This document shows positions 13,801 through 25,800 of a stretch of 64,000 bases of DNA, piece after piece; within the stretch, counting starts at the first letter, position 1, and each line of letters starts with the position of its first letter. The DNA comes from Triplophysa rosa (taxonomy: Eukaryota > Chordata > Actinopteri > Cypriniformes > Nemacheilidae): the NCBI RefSeq assembly GCF_024868665.1, contig NC_079893.1:6031854-6095853 (forward strand). Reading direction: 5' to 3'. A program made the position numbers and the translations under genes. Under the pieces are notes generated by a model, which was not told the origin of the DNA, made no database searches, and saw only the letters and a program-made list of their open reading frames with translations.

Positions 13801-16800
13801 TGGAAACGTAACAGTGTAGTGTATGTAAAAGGGCCCAAATGGAGATGTCGGGTGAAATGTTAAGTTAGTGTCCTTAAAATGATAATTCGCTTATAATTTT
13901 ATCACCCTCAGGCCATCTGAGATGTACTGTAGGTCAGTGGTTCTCAAACTGAGGGCCAAGATGGATCCAGGGGGGCCACAGTTTTTGTGGCATTTTATGA
14001 AATATAGTTATTTTTAATAGATTTTTGCAATCAAACATTAGAAAAATGTTGAAGAACACCAACCAAAAGAACTGATGTTCCAGCATTGAATACTTGTATA
14101 TGTTTTGGTTTAAATACAATTTTAAGTTTAAGATCATAAGTTTTTTTTCGGGGGGCCACAAAGTAATGCGCCCTAACACATTAAAATGGTTTCTAATGCA
14201 TTATATTGTCTCTTGTCGTGTCACATCGTGCCGCGTCCGGTGTAGACACGGTGTATGGGTGCCTTACAACAAAAACGTTTGAGAACCACTGCTGTAGGTG
14301 ACATTATGAACAGTAATGTAGATTTTAGCTGTGATCCTTGGTGATTCATAAAATGCAAGTCCTCAGTTAGCAGTACTTTTGAGATAAAAAAGGAGAGATA
14401 TTATACACTGTTTACAAACATTGAAACGCTGCGCATGACGGCATTAAAATGGTGGAGTGATAACAAAAATGTTTACATCAACAAAAATATTCCAAAGTTG
14501 TTTAACAGGAAGTATGAAACTTTCTCAAAAGATCACATTAGCGTTTTGAACTTGAGAAACGACCTTAAAAACACCTTTGATCAGGCTGGATTTTGTTTGA
14601 AATGATGTCACACTCGGTCATTCTTTCATTCCACTTGTAGAAAGTAGATCAGGGCCTTTTGCTACTGACAGCCTTAGTCGCCCTTCACTTTCATTGCGTG
14701 AAAAAAAGAGCCGATGAAAGTGGGGTGACAGAAGAAAGACAGACATACGGGTTTGGAACAACATGAGAGCGAGCGAACGATGACAGTTTTCATTGTGGTG
14801 TCAACTACCCCGCAGCAATCACTTTTTGGGGTTAAAAATGAATAGAAATCACAATCTCACAGGAATTTGTGTGTATTTTACATAGAAATTCGTACGATCT
14901 TATTTCGTACGTTTTGGTACGATTTGCTTTCGCACCAGTGACGCGGGGTTTCAGTATTGCTTTTCTCTAATCGTACGTTTTTGTTAGACAGGCACCGCAC
15001 CGTTACAAATTTTCTCCACCAATACCGATACCCGATTATTCATGGTGATATCTGCCGATACAGATTCTAACTTTCTGAATGTTATTCATTCATATAATGA
15101 CTATAAATATTGATCATCTAACTGGTGATGTTCCTTACATTTTTCTATATGCAGGAGCAAAAATTAATTGCATTTTTCTGTCCTCTTTGGATTGACAGGA
15201 TATGTCGGCCCTGTTTTTAAACTATCGTCCGATAGCTGAAAAAAAATATTTTATCGGCCGATACCGATTATTACCCGATATAATGGTGCATCTCTAGTTT
15301 CTGTAGATTTACAGTACATCATACAGGAATTCGTACATACAATACGTACGAATACCCGGGAGACCAGGTTGGTTATCGTGCAATCATGCAGTACTTAAAA
15401 CTGTTCCCATAATGCACCTGAATCTTGACAGTAAGCTTGTAATAATGATTTATTAAGTTGTCAGGTAGGATTTTGCAGGAAATGTAGGTTATTTGATTTA
15501 AATTCACAAAAAAGATTCGTAGTTACCTACAATTTTAATGTTTCATGGCGATAGAGAGACAAAAGTTACGTATCACCTCTTTAACGTCAACTGTCTAGTT
15601 TTACAATTTCTGACCATTGGCGCAACGCAAGAGTGGTGCTGAAATAAATTGCTACGCAAGTCAATTCCTCTTAAAGAAACGCCACTATTGCTCATCACAA
15701 ACGGGGTCGTGACTGTTATGAAGTTTGGAGTGAACACATAATGCTCTCGTTGTAAAAGTTCACAACCATCGGCGTATAAATCGACGGAGGAACGTTAAAC
15801 TCTGATGTTCCTCTGTCGATCACAGGCCTCTGTTTAAATCTCTCTCACTTTTTCTCCCACATTCTTTCGGGGCAAAAGCCTCTCAGTGTCTTTTAACCTT
15901 TGACTGTTCAGAAATCTTGTCTCTACCCCTGAGATGAACCTTTGGAGTTATAAACAAAAGCTTGACAGGCAAGAGCAGCTACCGGCTGTCCGATCTCTTT
16001 CTCCTCTTGTTACCCCCCATTACACTGAATAGCTGGGCAGTCTTTATTCCGTTTCGCCAATTTGGAGGTTGGTCTTTGTTTATTTGATCAGTGGGTGCTT
16101 TGTTGGACCTGCATGGATGTTAGAGCATGTTTGGTGATTGACCATCAAAATGTTTGAACCCACTTCATAGTTTCTGCTGTTTTTAAAATTGATGGGTACT
16201 GTTTTGTAAGCATTTCAGTTTGTTTCATTCTTTCATAGCAGCTAAAATGTTTTGGGAAGACATTTAAACAGGGACTTTACAACATGCTTGGCTGCAATGT
16301 TAACTTGTTTTCCAACCACTAACATAAGTTTTGAGACTGCGTGTTTGGCAAAAATAATTGCGGAACGTGAATTATTTGGGAAATGGATTTAAAATTCTGA
16401 CAGAAATAACACACTGTCACTTTAAGGACTACCACAGTACTAACACATGTTTGCACCCCTCACAGCTCTCGCCCTGGCCGCCCACCGAAGCGTTCCTACG
16501 CGGCCTGCTTGCAAGAAAGCCCCAGAATCCTCCACCCCAGAGCAAACAGCCTGCTGTCTCCAGCCTTGCTGTCACCCGCAGGTAAAACCAACCAGACACA
16601 CCGATCTCATTTTTCACCGTGAAATAAATTCAGATGAGCTTCCATTTACTCCCTCACAACCCCCTTCAACACATATGAAGAGCATGTTTAAATCACTCCC
16701 TCCACTGGTGTCCTTGTGCACATATTTCATTCTCACTCCATCCCTCTGTTTGGTCATCTTTCATACGCACCTTCTTTTATGGGTGACAGTGATTAATGAC

Positions 16801-19800
16801 ACGCACCAGCGGGATCACTCATCCATCTGTTCATCCTTCTCTGTTTCCTCTTTCCTCTCGCTGCTTAAAAGCTTCACACCCCCGTCTTCTCTTCTCAACT
16901 GTACTCTATCACATTTGAAGGGGTTGACGCTGAAATCTGCCACGAGATACATTGTGTCTTATTTACGTTTACTGGGAGGGACGTGTCCACTTTTGAGAAT
17001 GTATCTCAGGAAATGGTTACATTGTGGCATAAAATTGTACTTTTTATTGTTTTACTTAAAATGGTTACTAATGAATTTTTCTACTGAGATTGAAATGTAA
17101 ATATATTGAATTATATTTGAACCATGTGATCAAAACTTTTGATGATGTCCATAAATATGATCTCCGAAGGATCAAATCATTGTTTTCAAAGGGTAAAATA
17201 TCAGGGTTGACCAGAAACCCCAAGTAAATTCAGATTTTTCTTATTAATTTAAGTAATTTGCATGTACCCATAGGTGTAATTAGCTGTCATTCTGAAAAAG
17301 AAAAAATATGTAATTTGCATTACACATCATACAAGTAAAGATCAAGTTTAAACCTTGTTTGGTGTTCATGTTTTTCTGTCACTCAGCCAGTGTTGTTCGG
17401 TTTTTAAATCAATGCAGCCATAAATATTTATGTAAAAAATACTTAATAGATGTTTATTTTATCTGATGACAAGCAACATAGATAGCATGCTATGCTTTAT
17501 TTTTCATTTAACTTAAAGAACATTTATGAAAAAAATATGTGTATAATGCAGTTTGCCACAATAAATAACCTATACACAGAATTGACATAAATACACATAA
17601 CTTATAATATGATAAAAAACGACATCGGGATAAGATATTGCATTAGTGTAATGGTAGAGATGAGTCTATGTGAGTGGTTGGCTCTTTATAAATCACCCCT
17701 GCACGCTATATCCGTATGCGTTTTCCACATAATTTATCACAACGTGTGTGAACATGTTTGTGCACATTAACAGCATTCCATAAAGAAATTTCCCTCACAC
17801 ACTCAAACTTGTGCATGGGGTCACCATGGAGGATGCGCTGGACTGTGCAGCGATACTCTGCCATGTTTGAGCAGTTACCGTGGAGATGTCACTTAGAGTC
17901 CTGGCATCGCCAAGTGCCAGATGTCAGGACTCATTAGGAATGAGAGCCGAGCAGTTTGCTTTGATTTGCCGAGTGCTCAGTCATTGTTTGATGCTATGAC
18001 AGTCGGGTTCAAAAAAGGGTGTTGGCACCATTTGAGTAATTCAGTGATTATGTTCGAACCGCAGGACGCAACGGGCCAGCAGACCCAATAGAGACTTAAA
18101 AGAGCTTTGCATTTTGCTTAATAAATTAAGAGATTTATTTAATATCTCACTTGTTTCTCTCATTTAGAAATGAAAACAAATGGCGAATTAAAAGTTCCCG
18201 TCACTCAATTGGTAGGGCCTTGCGCTAGCAATGCAAGGGTAATGAGTTTGATCCCCTGGGAACACATTTACTCAAAAAAATGTGTAGTTTGAATGCACTG
18301 TAAATCACTTCAAATAAAAACATCTGCCAAATACATAAATGTAAATGCTTCTCAGATTTTTCTCTTGGCGAAAGTGACCTTATCTCACATTTCTCTCGGA
18401 GAGTTTAGGAGAAATTCGAAGAATGTCTCAAACTGTGCTTTGGTTTGTCAAGATCAAAGTCCGCAATCAAAACGTCAACAAATGTCTCGTTTGTTTCAAA
18501 AGGATTTGAGGAGAAACACGTGGGACAAAGTTAAAAAGAAAATGATACACAATTGAGAACTCCATGAAGTCTGTGAAAGAGTGATACAATTGTCCTCTGG
18601 GATTTGAGCAGATCCCTCAGTGTTATGTGACCAAGGACATTGATATTGTTTCTCTCAGTATGAAAGCTTAGTGAAGTGTAATTTGATTGACTTCGACATT
18701 CATTTTAAACTATTTTTCCAACACACGCTTTATAATCTGCAGCTGCTGTGAATCCATGGTAACATAACTGGCTTTGTTGGCATGTTTTAGAATTTTTGGG
18801 ATTGTTTATCACATGACAGGCAGCGGGGGGTGGAGCCAAGTGAATGATGCATGAGAGCAGAGGAGGATTCAATATTTGACTTTCAATAAAAATGTTGACG
18901 CTCATATCTTGAATATACCACAGCTGTTGACCAATCATCATATTTTGAAAAGGACTATGAAAGACGTGTTATATTCCACATCTTCGAAAACCATTTGATA
19001 GGAAATTGTAAGATAAAAATTTTGCTTGTGTGTTTGATAGAAAAAGGAGAGATTATGGGTTTTGGTCAAAGATGCACCGGTGTATCGTCCCCCAAAACGT
19101 ATTGGATGACATCATTTATTTAAAACACAATACTAATTTGACTAAAACGTATTTGTTTTGTTTGTTTGTTAATTATTAGTCAACTATAATAATAAATATT
19201 TAATACTTTTTAATAATAAAAACATATTTATTTATTCAATAATAATTATTAAACATAATATTAAAATGCATGAAGATATTGACTTGTATTATGTCTAGTG
19301 CATAATCCATTTTTTTCTATTGGTAAAATAATTGACTACTTATCAAATCTGTACATGTTTTTCCAACCTTATCTCACGGGAATTCGTAACTATTTTACGA
19401 GGTGGCTCATTCGTATGAATTCGTACGTTGTGAATCGTACAGATACGTGCAATTACTAGAAAAAAACAATTCTGAAACTCCACCCCTAACCCCGCCTCCA
19501 ACGCTAACATCACTGCCGTAAAATCAAATCGTACTAAAATGTACGAATTAGCCAAAATTAGCCTCATCGTAAAATAGTTACGTTTTTGCCATGAGATTGT
19601 GTCGGTTTTTTAGACAGGCATCGAAAAAATATAATTTAGCTCTCTCAGAAACAGCTAAATTTTTTCTAAATCTAAGATAAAGACAAAAATAAATCACTAA
19701 TTGTTTTCTAAATAACAAGAGGGGTTAACATAGCTAAGAGTGTCAACAGATTGGTTTCAGTCAACAGTTGTTTCTTTTTAATCGACAAAAAATCCTCTCC

Positions 19801-22800
19801 CTTCATATGTGTCATGGTGAGTTGAAGGTTAGAAGAACCAAAACCGTTTTGTTTTTTCAGCCCAAGCAGGTAACGTGATCAATGAATGACTGTCACTATA
19901 TTTTCTTAGTGTGTATGAGTGTGAGCTTTGTTTCTGGTGTGCCGTCAAAGAATTTCCCCCTCAGGACAATATCACCTCACACGAACAAGTGCTTTCTCAC
20001 TTATGTAACTCAAGTCTCTGTGGATTATTTTAACCATGAGCCCACAGCGATGCTCGTGCAACAGCTGTTTGCTACAGACATCATCAGACCCCCTCAGCAT
20101 TCACATAAAGATGCTGAATCCCGTTTGTATGTTTGTGTTAATGGTCCATTATATTTTCTCGTTCGCTGCAGTGTAGCCTCACCTGCATTATTCTGTTTTG
20201 GCAGAAAAGCATTGCAGGGGTACTGTGTGTGGATGAGATGGTGACCTTGTCAAATACAATCAGACAGAAAGTGCATGCTATAGATCTTACGTTTTGAAGT
20301 CTTTGAATGCAATTGGGTACTCCACTGGGACATCTATGTGAAACTGACAGGAACTGACTAAATGAAATATTAAGAAAATGGGACCAGTTGGTTGAATATC
20401 ATAGCTTGGCTTTTATGAAATTTGGTTTGATGTTTCAACATATTCAGTGGTATTTATGTCCGAATACATGCTGTATATTTTTCTTTTTCTTTTCAACTTA
20501 GTTTTTCTTACTCCGTTTAAAAATGTTATCATAATAAAGTTGCACAGCTTTCAAAACAACCCAAAATGTTTCGCCCTCCCTCTATCAGCCCACATGGAAC
20601 AGTCAGAAACAAAACCGTATTGATGTAAAAAACTGTAATATCGAAACGATTTACTAATTAAATGAGTAAACATAAATAATACATGAAAATAAAAGGGGAA
20701 TTTCTAAAAAAAAACATGTTTCCTGCTGTTCAATAAAACGTCCTTGAAGAATTGCATCTTTCCACTGGGGTCACTGTATATATTACATCTACATATTCAT
20801 CTAAATGTAGAGCATTTCATGCATGTAACAGGCTAAAAGAAATCTCTAGAGTTGCAGGAGTGTGTATTGAACAATCAGAACAAAAATGACGGAAACACAA
20901 TTTTAACACCAATCACTGGTCAAGAGTATTGATTAATTACTGCATGTCACAAATCAATTACTTTATTTATTTTCGTTTTTGTTGGTATCCAGGGTAACCA
21001 AGGACAGAGCTGTTACCCTGGCTACTGTGCTGGTAGTGGGAGGAGTTTGAAGCGATTGATTGGCAGATGGCTATTTCTTGCGCCACTTCCATGAATAAGC
21101 TCCATTAATTCCAGCTCCATAAATAAAACAGTCCACCCAAAAGCTAATTCAGGTTCCTTATGTCACCGCAATCTTCTAGTTCTGCATAAACCATGTTGAT
21201 GTGTGAGTTTGCTCAGAGAATTGAGTTCTTAGTTATACTACAATTAAGTCAATCAATTTCGCAATACTTACAATAAAACACAAAAAATGTAATACATGAT
21301 GTTAGTATTATATGAAATACCTAAAGCTGCATTCTATAACTTATGGTTAAAAACAAACAACAATGAGTTATTGAGCAAGTACGTAAAAATTAAAAATATC
21401 CTGTGGTTTGTTTCAAAGATGGTGATTCAGGGCCAAAAGTTATAAATTGCAGTTTATATGGATTGCATCAATTTTTTGACACAAACTAGACAATTGTTAA
21501 CAATGCAGCCATTCATCCTAGTATACAGCAGTATATGGACATGTAATGTTACTTTTTTGTTGGTATCTTAACAAATCTGAGCACAGTTTGAGACATTAAG
21601 AAATCCTCTGAACTTTGATTTCGCAGTGCTTTTTCTCTGAAAAAAATCAGAAAAGCAAGAGGCTTCAGCAGTGATCTCAATTTGCCTCCGCATTAAATCC
21701 TATTGCTGCCTGAGAGAAATGAGATGTTATGAGTTCTCATTTTTTTGATTTATTGTTAAATTTTTGTGTGTACACAGCTGTTTGTGTGTTAATTTGGTGC
21801 TTTCGTGTATCACAGGTTTGACAACAGCGGCGATGGCTGAAGCTTTGAAAATCCAGAAGATAAAGATGATGATGGATCTGCACAAGAACCACAACGGCTC
21901 AGAATTCGATTTAGATGAATTAAACGCTCATACAGGTAAACACACGCAAACGGAATGGTATTATTTTTATTTTATTTTCGTTCACATGTGTGTGTTACTA
22001 ACGTAAGCTGCGTATCCGCACGTGGTTGCGTATGTTTGTGTTCCTTTAAGAAAAAGCTTGTTTAATGTGCAATCTGTAGATGTGCTAGACAGATGGCCTT
22101 GCAATAATAACCTAGGCCTTCTGGGTGAGATGAGCCCCATCACAGAGCTCGCTCAGGGGGCCCATGTCACAGGGCTACGCTTGGTTTACAGAGACTAATG
22201 GTGACATTAATGACTGCTGCCTGACTGTGCATTTAGAGAAAACCAACAACAGACAGGAGAGCGGTTAATTGTACACCAATGAAAAGAAGACTGCGCCCTC
22301 CGGATGTCGCATGTGAAGGCGTATGCGGCGGACAAACGCGACCTCCGGAGGACGCAGCCTTCGAAATGAGACGCAGCATGTATTTTTTTAATTCCAATTT
22401 ATTATTAGAATCTTATCGGTTAATGTTCGGATAACGAGTGTCGGTTCTCGGTTAGGGACATTAACCGAAATGAGCATCCCTAGTATGAATACTTCAGATG
22501 CACTCATGCATGCATAGGCGTAATTTGCGGGTGGGACAGGTGGGACATGTCCCCACCACTTTTTGGCAGAAATTAAGAAATGCTTGCGGAAGGTGTGTAT
22601 TGTTTCGGGGCCATTAACATCTAAAAGTCGTGGAAAATGCTGGATGCGCTGCTTTCTCACCATCTCCCATTGCTCACACTCGTAACTTATATTTGCAGAA
22701 GACAGAGAGCCGCGACTTCATAAACGCGGCCTGTATAAAAATGCATGCATCATCCGCACTCGCTCCGCTTGCTTGTGCATCCAGTGTCTAAGCCCAAAAT

Positions 22801-25800
22801 GCGTAAACCAATGAACATTGTGACATTTTTAGTCATAGGAATAAACTTTTTGTAAGTGTAGTGCACCGCAACAGCCCAATGACCTTCCCCAAATGACAGT
22901 TTGGGAACCACATACTGTGAGAGCTGGAGTTGATAAGCGGAGTAGCCAATGGACGGACCGCCCTCTATATATGATAAATATTCCCAACGAGTTATTACAG
23001 AAACAATTTATTAAAGGATAGTTTTTGTCATCTCTGTCCCTACCACTTTTCAAAACAAAGTTACGTCACTGCATGAATGAGATCACACACTTCAACACAT
23101 AGGCTAAAGCAAACACAGATAACATCGACTTCAAAGGCCGAGTGTTTTGCAAGTGCAGCGTTCCTGTTGAGAACAGCTGCGGATGAGCGGAACTGCCGAG
23201 AGAATTTAGGAGAGGAGGAAAAAAGACCTTCATCAGATAGATGGAATGCAGTCAAGGAAAATCAGCATCAAGGATGACATCAGAAGAGAGGAAAGAGACA
23301 ATGAGATACCTTTTTTCCTGACTAGTTGACAAGTTGAACGAAAAATTCCATGCATTATTTAACAAGATGGTCGAAAGCTGTCATACGGGTGATTGCCTGC
23401 GTTAACAGAAACAGGTGTGCGGGTACGGGTGCTTGTTTTCACGTGTGCACGTGCTTCGCAAGAAAGTCATGTATAGTTTACCGCACACATATTACGGCTT
23501 CGCCTCTGTTTCTCTCTGAGAGCATAGGGTGAGCATTTTTTGTATTCACTCGTCCACAAGCCCTCATCTTTTAGATTGCTGTCAATGGTGTTTAAATCTG
23601 TAGCTTTGGGACAGAAAAAAATATATCTTGCATTTACAAATGATATTATTCATCCTGATCTCACAGGAGTTCGTAACTATTTTACGAGGTGGCTAATTCG
23701 TATAAATTCGTACGATGTGAATCGTACAAAAATGTATGATTATTAGGAGAAAAGCAGTACTATAGCCCCTCCCCTAACCCCACACCTAAACCTAACGTCA
23801 CTGGCGCTAAAGTGAATCGTACTAAAACATATGAATAAGTATGTTAACAAATAACAAATTCATCTTTGATCTCTTCTGTTAGAAATCACTCTGAACTTTA
23901 GAATTTTTGGTCTTTCAAAGTCTTTCAAAATTATAAATACAAAAAAATATATTTTGCATTTATAAATTACATCATTCAACCCGATTTTACAAGGTTGATA
24001 ATTCATTTGAAATTGTATGATGTGAATCGTATAAAAATGTAGAAAAAAAGCAATAGTGAAGACCCTCCGCTAACGCCACCCTTAAACCTAACGTCACTGC
24101 CGCTAAAGCGAATCGTACTAAAACGTACGAATAAGATCGTACGAATTTTTACAAATTAAAAATTGTAATTAAATAGTGAGATTGTTGTATTATTAGTATA
24201 CATTTATTTCTTTTAGAAATTGTATCGGCATCTCTGTTTAAAATTTGTTACTAAACATACTTCGCCTTTACTTGGATTCAATTCAAATGACGTTAAATGG
24301 ACATTTCCCTGATTATAAATCATCACAAATTTACCGTTGCGAATCGAGCTTTCATGTACTTGCTCAATATCTGATGTTTGTTCGCTTGCATCTTTAATTC
24401 GACTGCCCTTGAAGTTTTTGTCCATTTAAACACAACCTTCGCGTTATTGTAAGCGTACTCGGCTTTAATCCCACATTGACAGTTCACAGAAACTGCCGTC
24501 AGATTTCTTTTTAAAAGACGTCAGTAATCTAAAACAAGGCCGTTAACAACATCAATCAAAATCTGAAAGCCATATCTGTTTGAGGACTTGGCGCCCGTGT
24601 TTGTGTACTTGTGTATGTTTGTGTTTGTTTTAGCGTGTTTCGCAGCACAGCTGCGTCTCTTGTTGTTTCTGATTGCTCCTGCGTTTTCAACCTCTCATCC
24701 ATCTTCATCTGCCTGATTACCGTGAATTAGCACCCTCTCACTTACGGTACAGCTCCAGTCCCAGAAGATATATGAGTGTGTGTTGACACAGTCTTGATTT
24801 CCACAGACGTGCAGATCAGTGCACAGATGGCCGGTCTTTTGTACAGTATTCATGTCGTGGTGAAGGGTCCGAGCTGCAGAGGTGTACTGTAGTGTTGTAA
24901 TATAACTTTAGTGTTTTGCTGTAATGAGGGAGCTTATTGTTTTTAATCAGGCTATTTTTGTCCGGTTGTGTGAAGATCTTATTGAAGGGGGCATGTGAAT
25001 GTCTTAAGGGGACTGACTTTATTCTGGGTTATCATTGATTTCTTTCATCACAATCTGCCACCTAAACACCATCTGCTCACAGTGGCACTGACATGCATGC
25101 AAATGATAGATTATATCAGCTCTTTGTGGCTGTTGCCTTTTGGCCCAATTGCGTTTGTTGTATTCTGAGCTTACTTTTTTGGAACAATATAAAATAACAT
25201 ATTGTGCAGTTTTATTTAACAGTGCTAACAATGTTCTGTATTACAGCTATATATACAAAACCATTATAATGAGCCTTTACAATATAAATTAAGTGCTGAA
25301 GCACACACATAATGCAGTCCGCTGTGACACCAAGTGATGATGTCTCAATAGAATATTTCACTATACAAGTAGCGAAAACAGCAAACTAAAATATTAGTGC
25401 AAAAAACATAACGAAACCTTTTTTCTCGGTAGATCAGACCAAAAAAATAGCCTATAATGACTTCAAAACCTAAATTGTAGCAATAATTTTAAACGTAGAA
25501 AGTAATATAAATTGTAAATAAACGGATAAATAGAAATACAGCAAACTAGCATCCCTTTATCCAAGTTAACGGTAGTGTTTGAGCGAATGGCTATGTAAAA
25601 AGACTAACGTGGTGCGTGTACGCTTTTGAAATGATAAGCTGTGACAATCGACTAATTAAAATTTGTACGAATAAGTGTCTTCTAATCGAATAACAAATAA
25701 TCGACTGTAAACGGGCAGCCGTAGATATGAGTGTGAGTAAATGATAAAAATGTTTGGGCGAGCTATCCCTTTAAGTAATATATTTTCTACATATTGGAAT

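Larger units (their letters stand above)
4280..16465 (+). other. dach2: dach2 intron 1 (12.2 kb)
   Basis: A long first intron. It contains a small tandem repeat at 5039-5118, SINE tails, fold-back and TIR elements (listed separately), a (CT)n tract at 10779-10808 and a C-run near 10470. No further coding exon is convincing. Stretches such as 5750-7250, 12100-13900 and 15370-16440 hold nothing I can name. Confidence 0.6.
16582..21815 (+). other. dach2: dach2 intron 2 (5.2 kb)
   Basis: Contains a SINE at 18195-18345 and a GTAC-type TIR element at 19368-19600. Two high-complexity stretches (17805-18015, 20985-21190) look like conserved non-coding DNA. Otherwise nothing identifiable. Confidence 0.55.

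Noticed and set aside
16447..17100. A 217-codon open frame on the plus strand
   Set aside because: It overlaps dach2 exon 2 in the wrong phase, runs on into the intron and resembles no protein. The exon in the other frame carries SSRPGRPPKR.
18195..18275. A tRNA-like sequence
   Set aside because: It has degenerate A- and B-box regions but no credible cloverleaf, and it continues into a SINE body and tail. It is a retroposon, not a tRNA gene.
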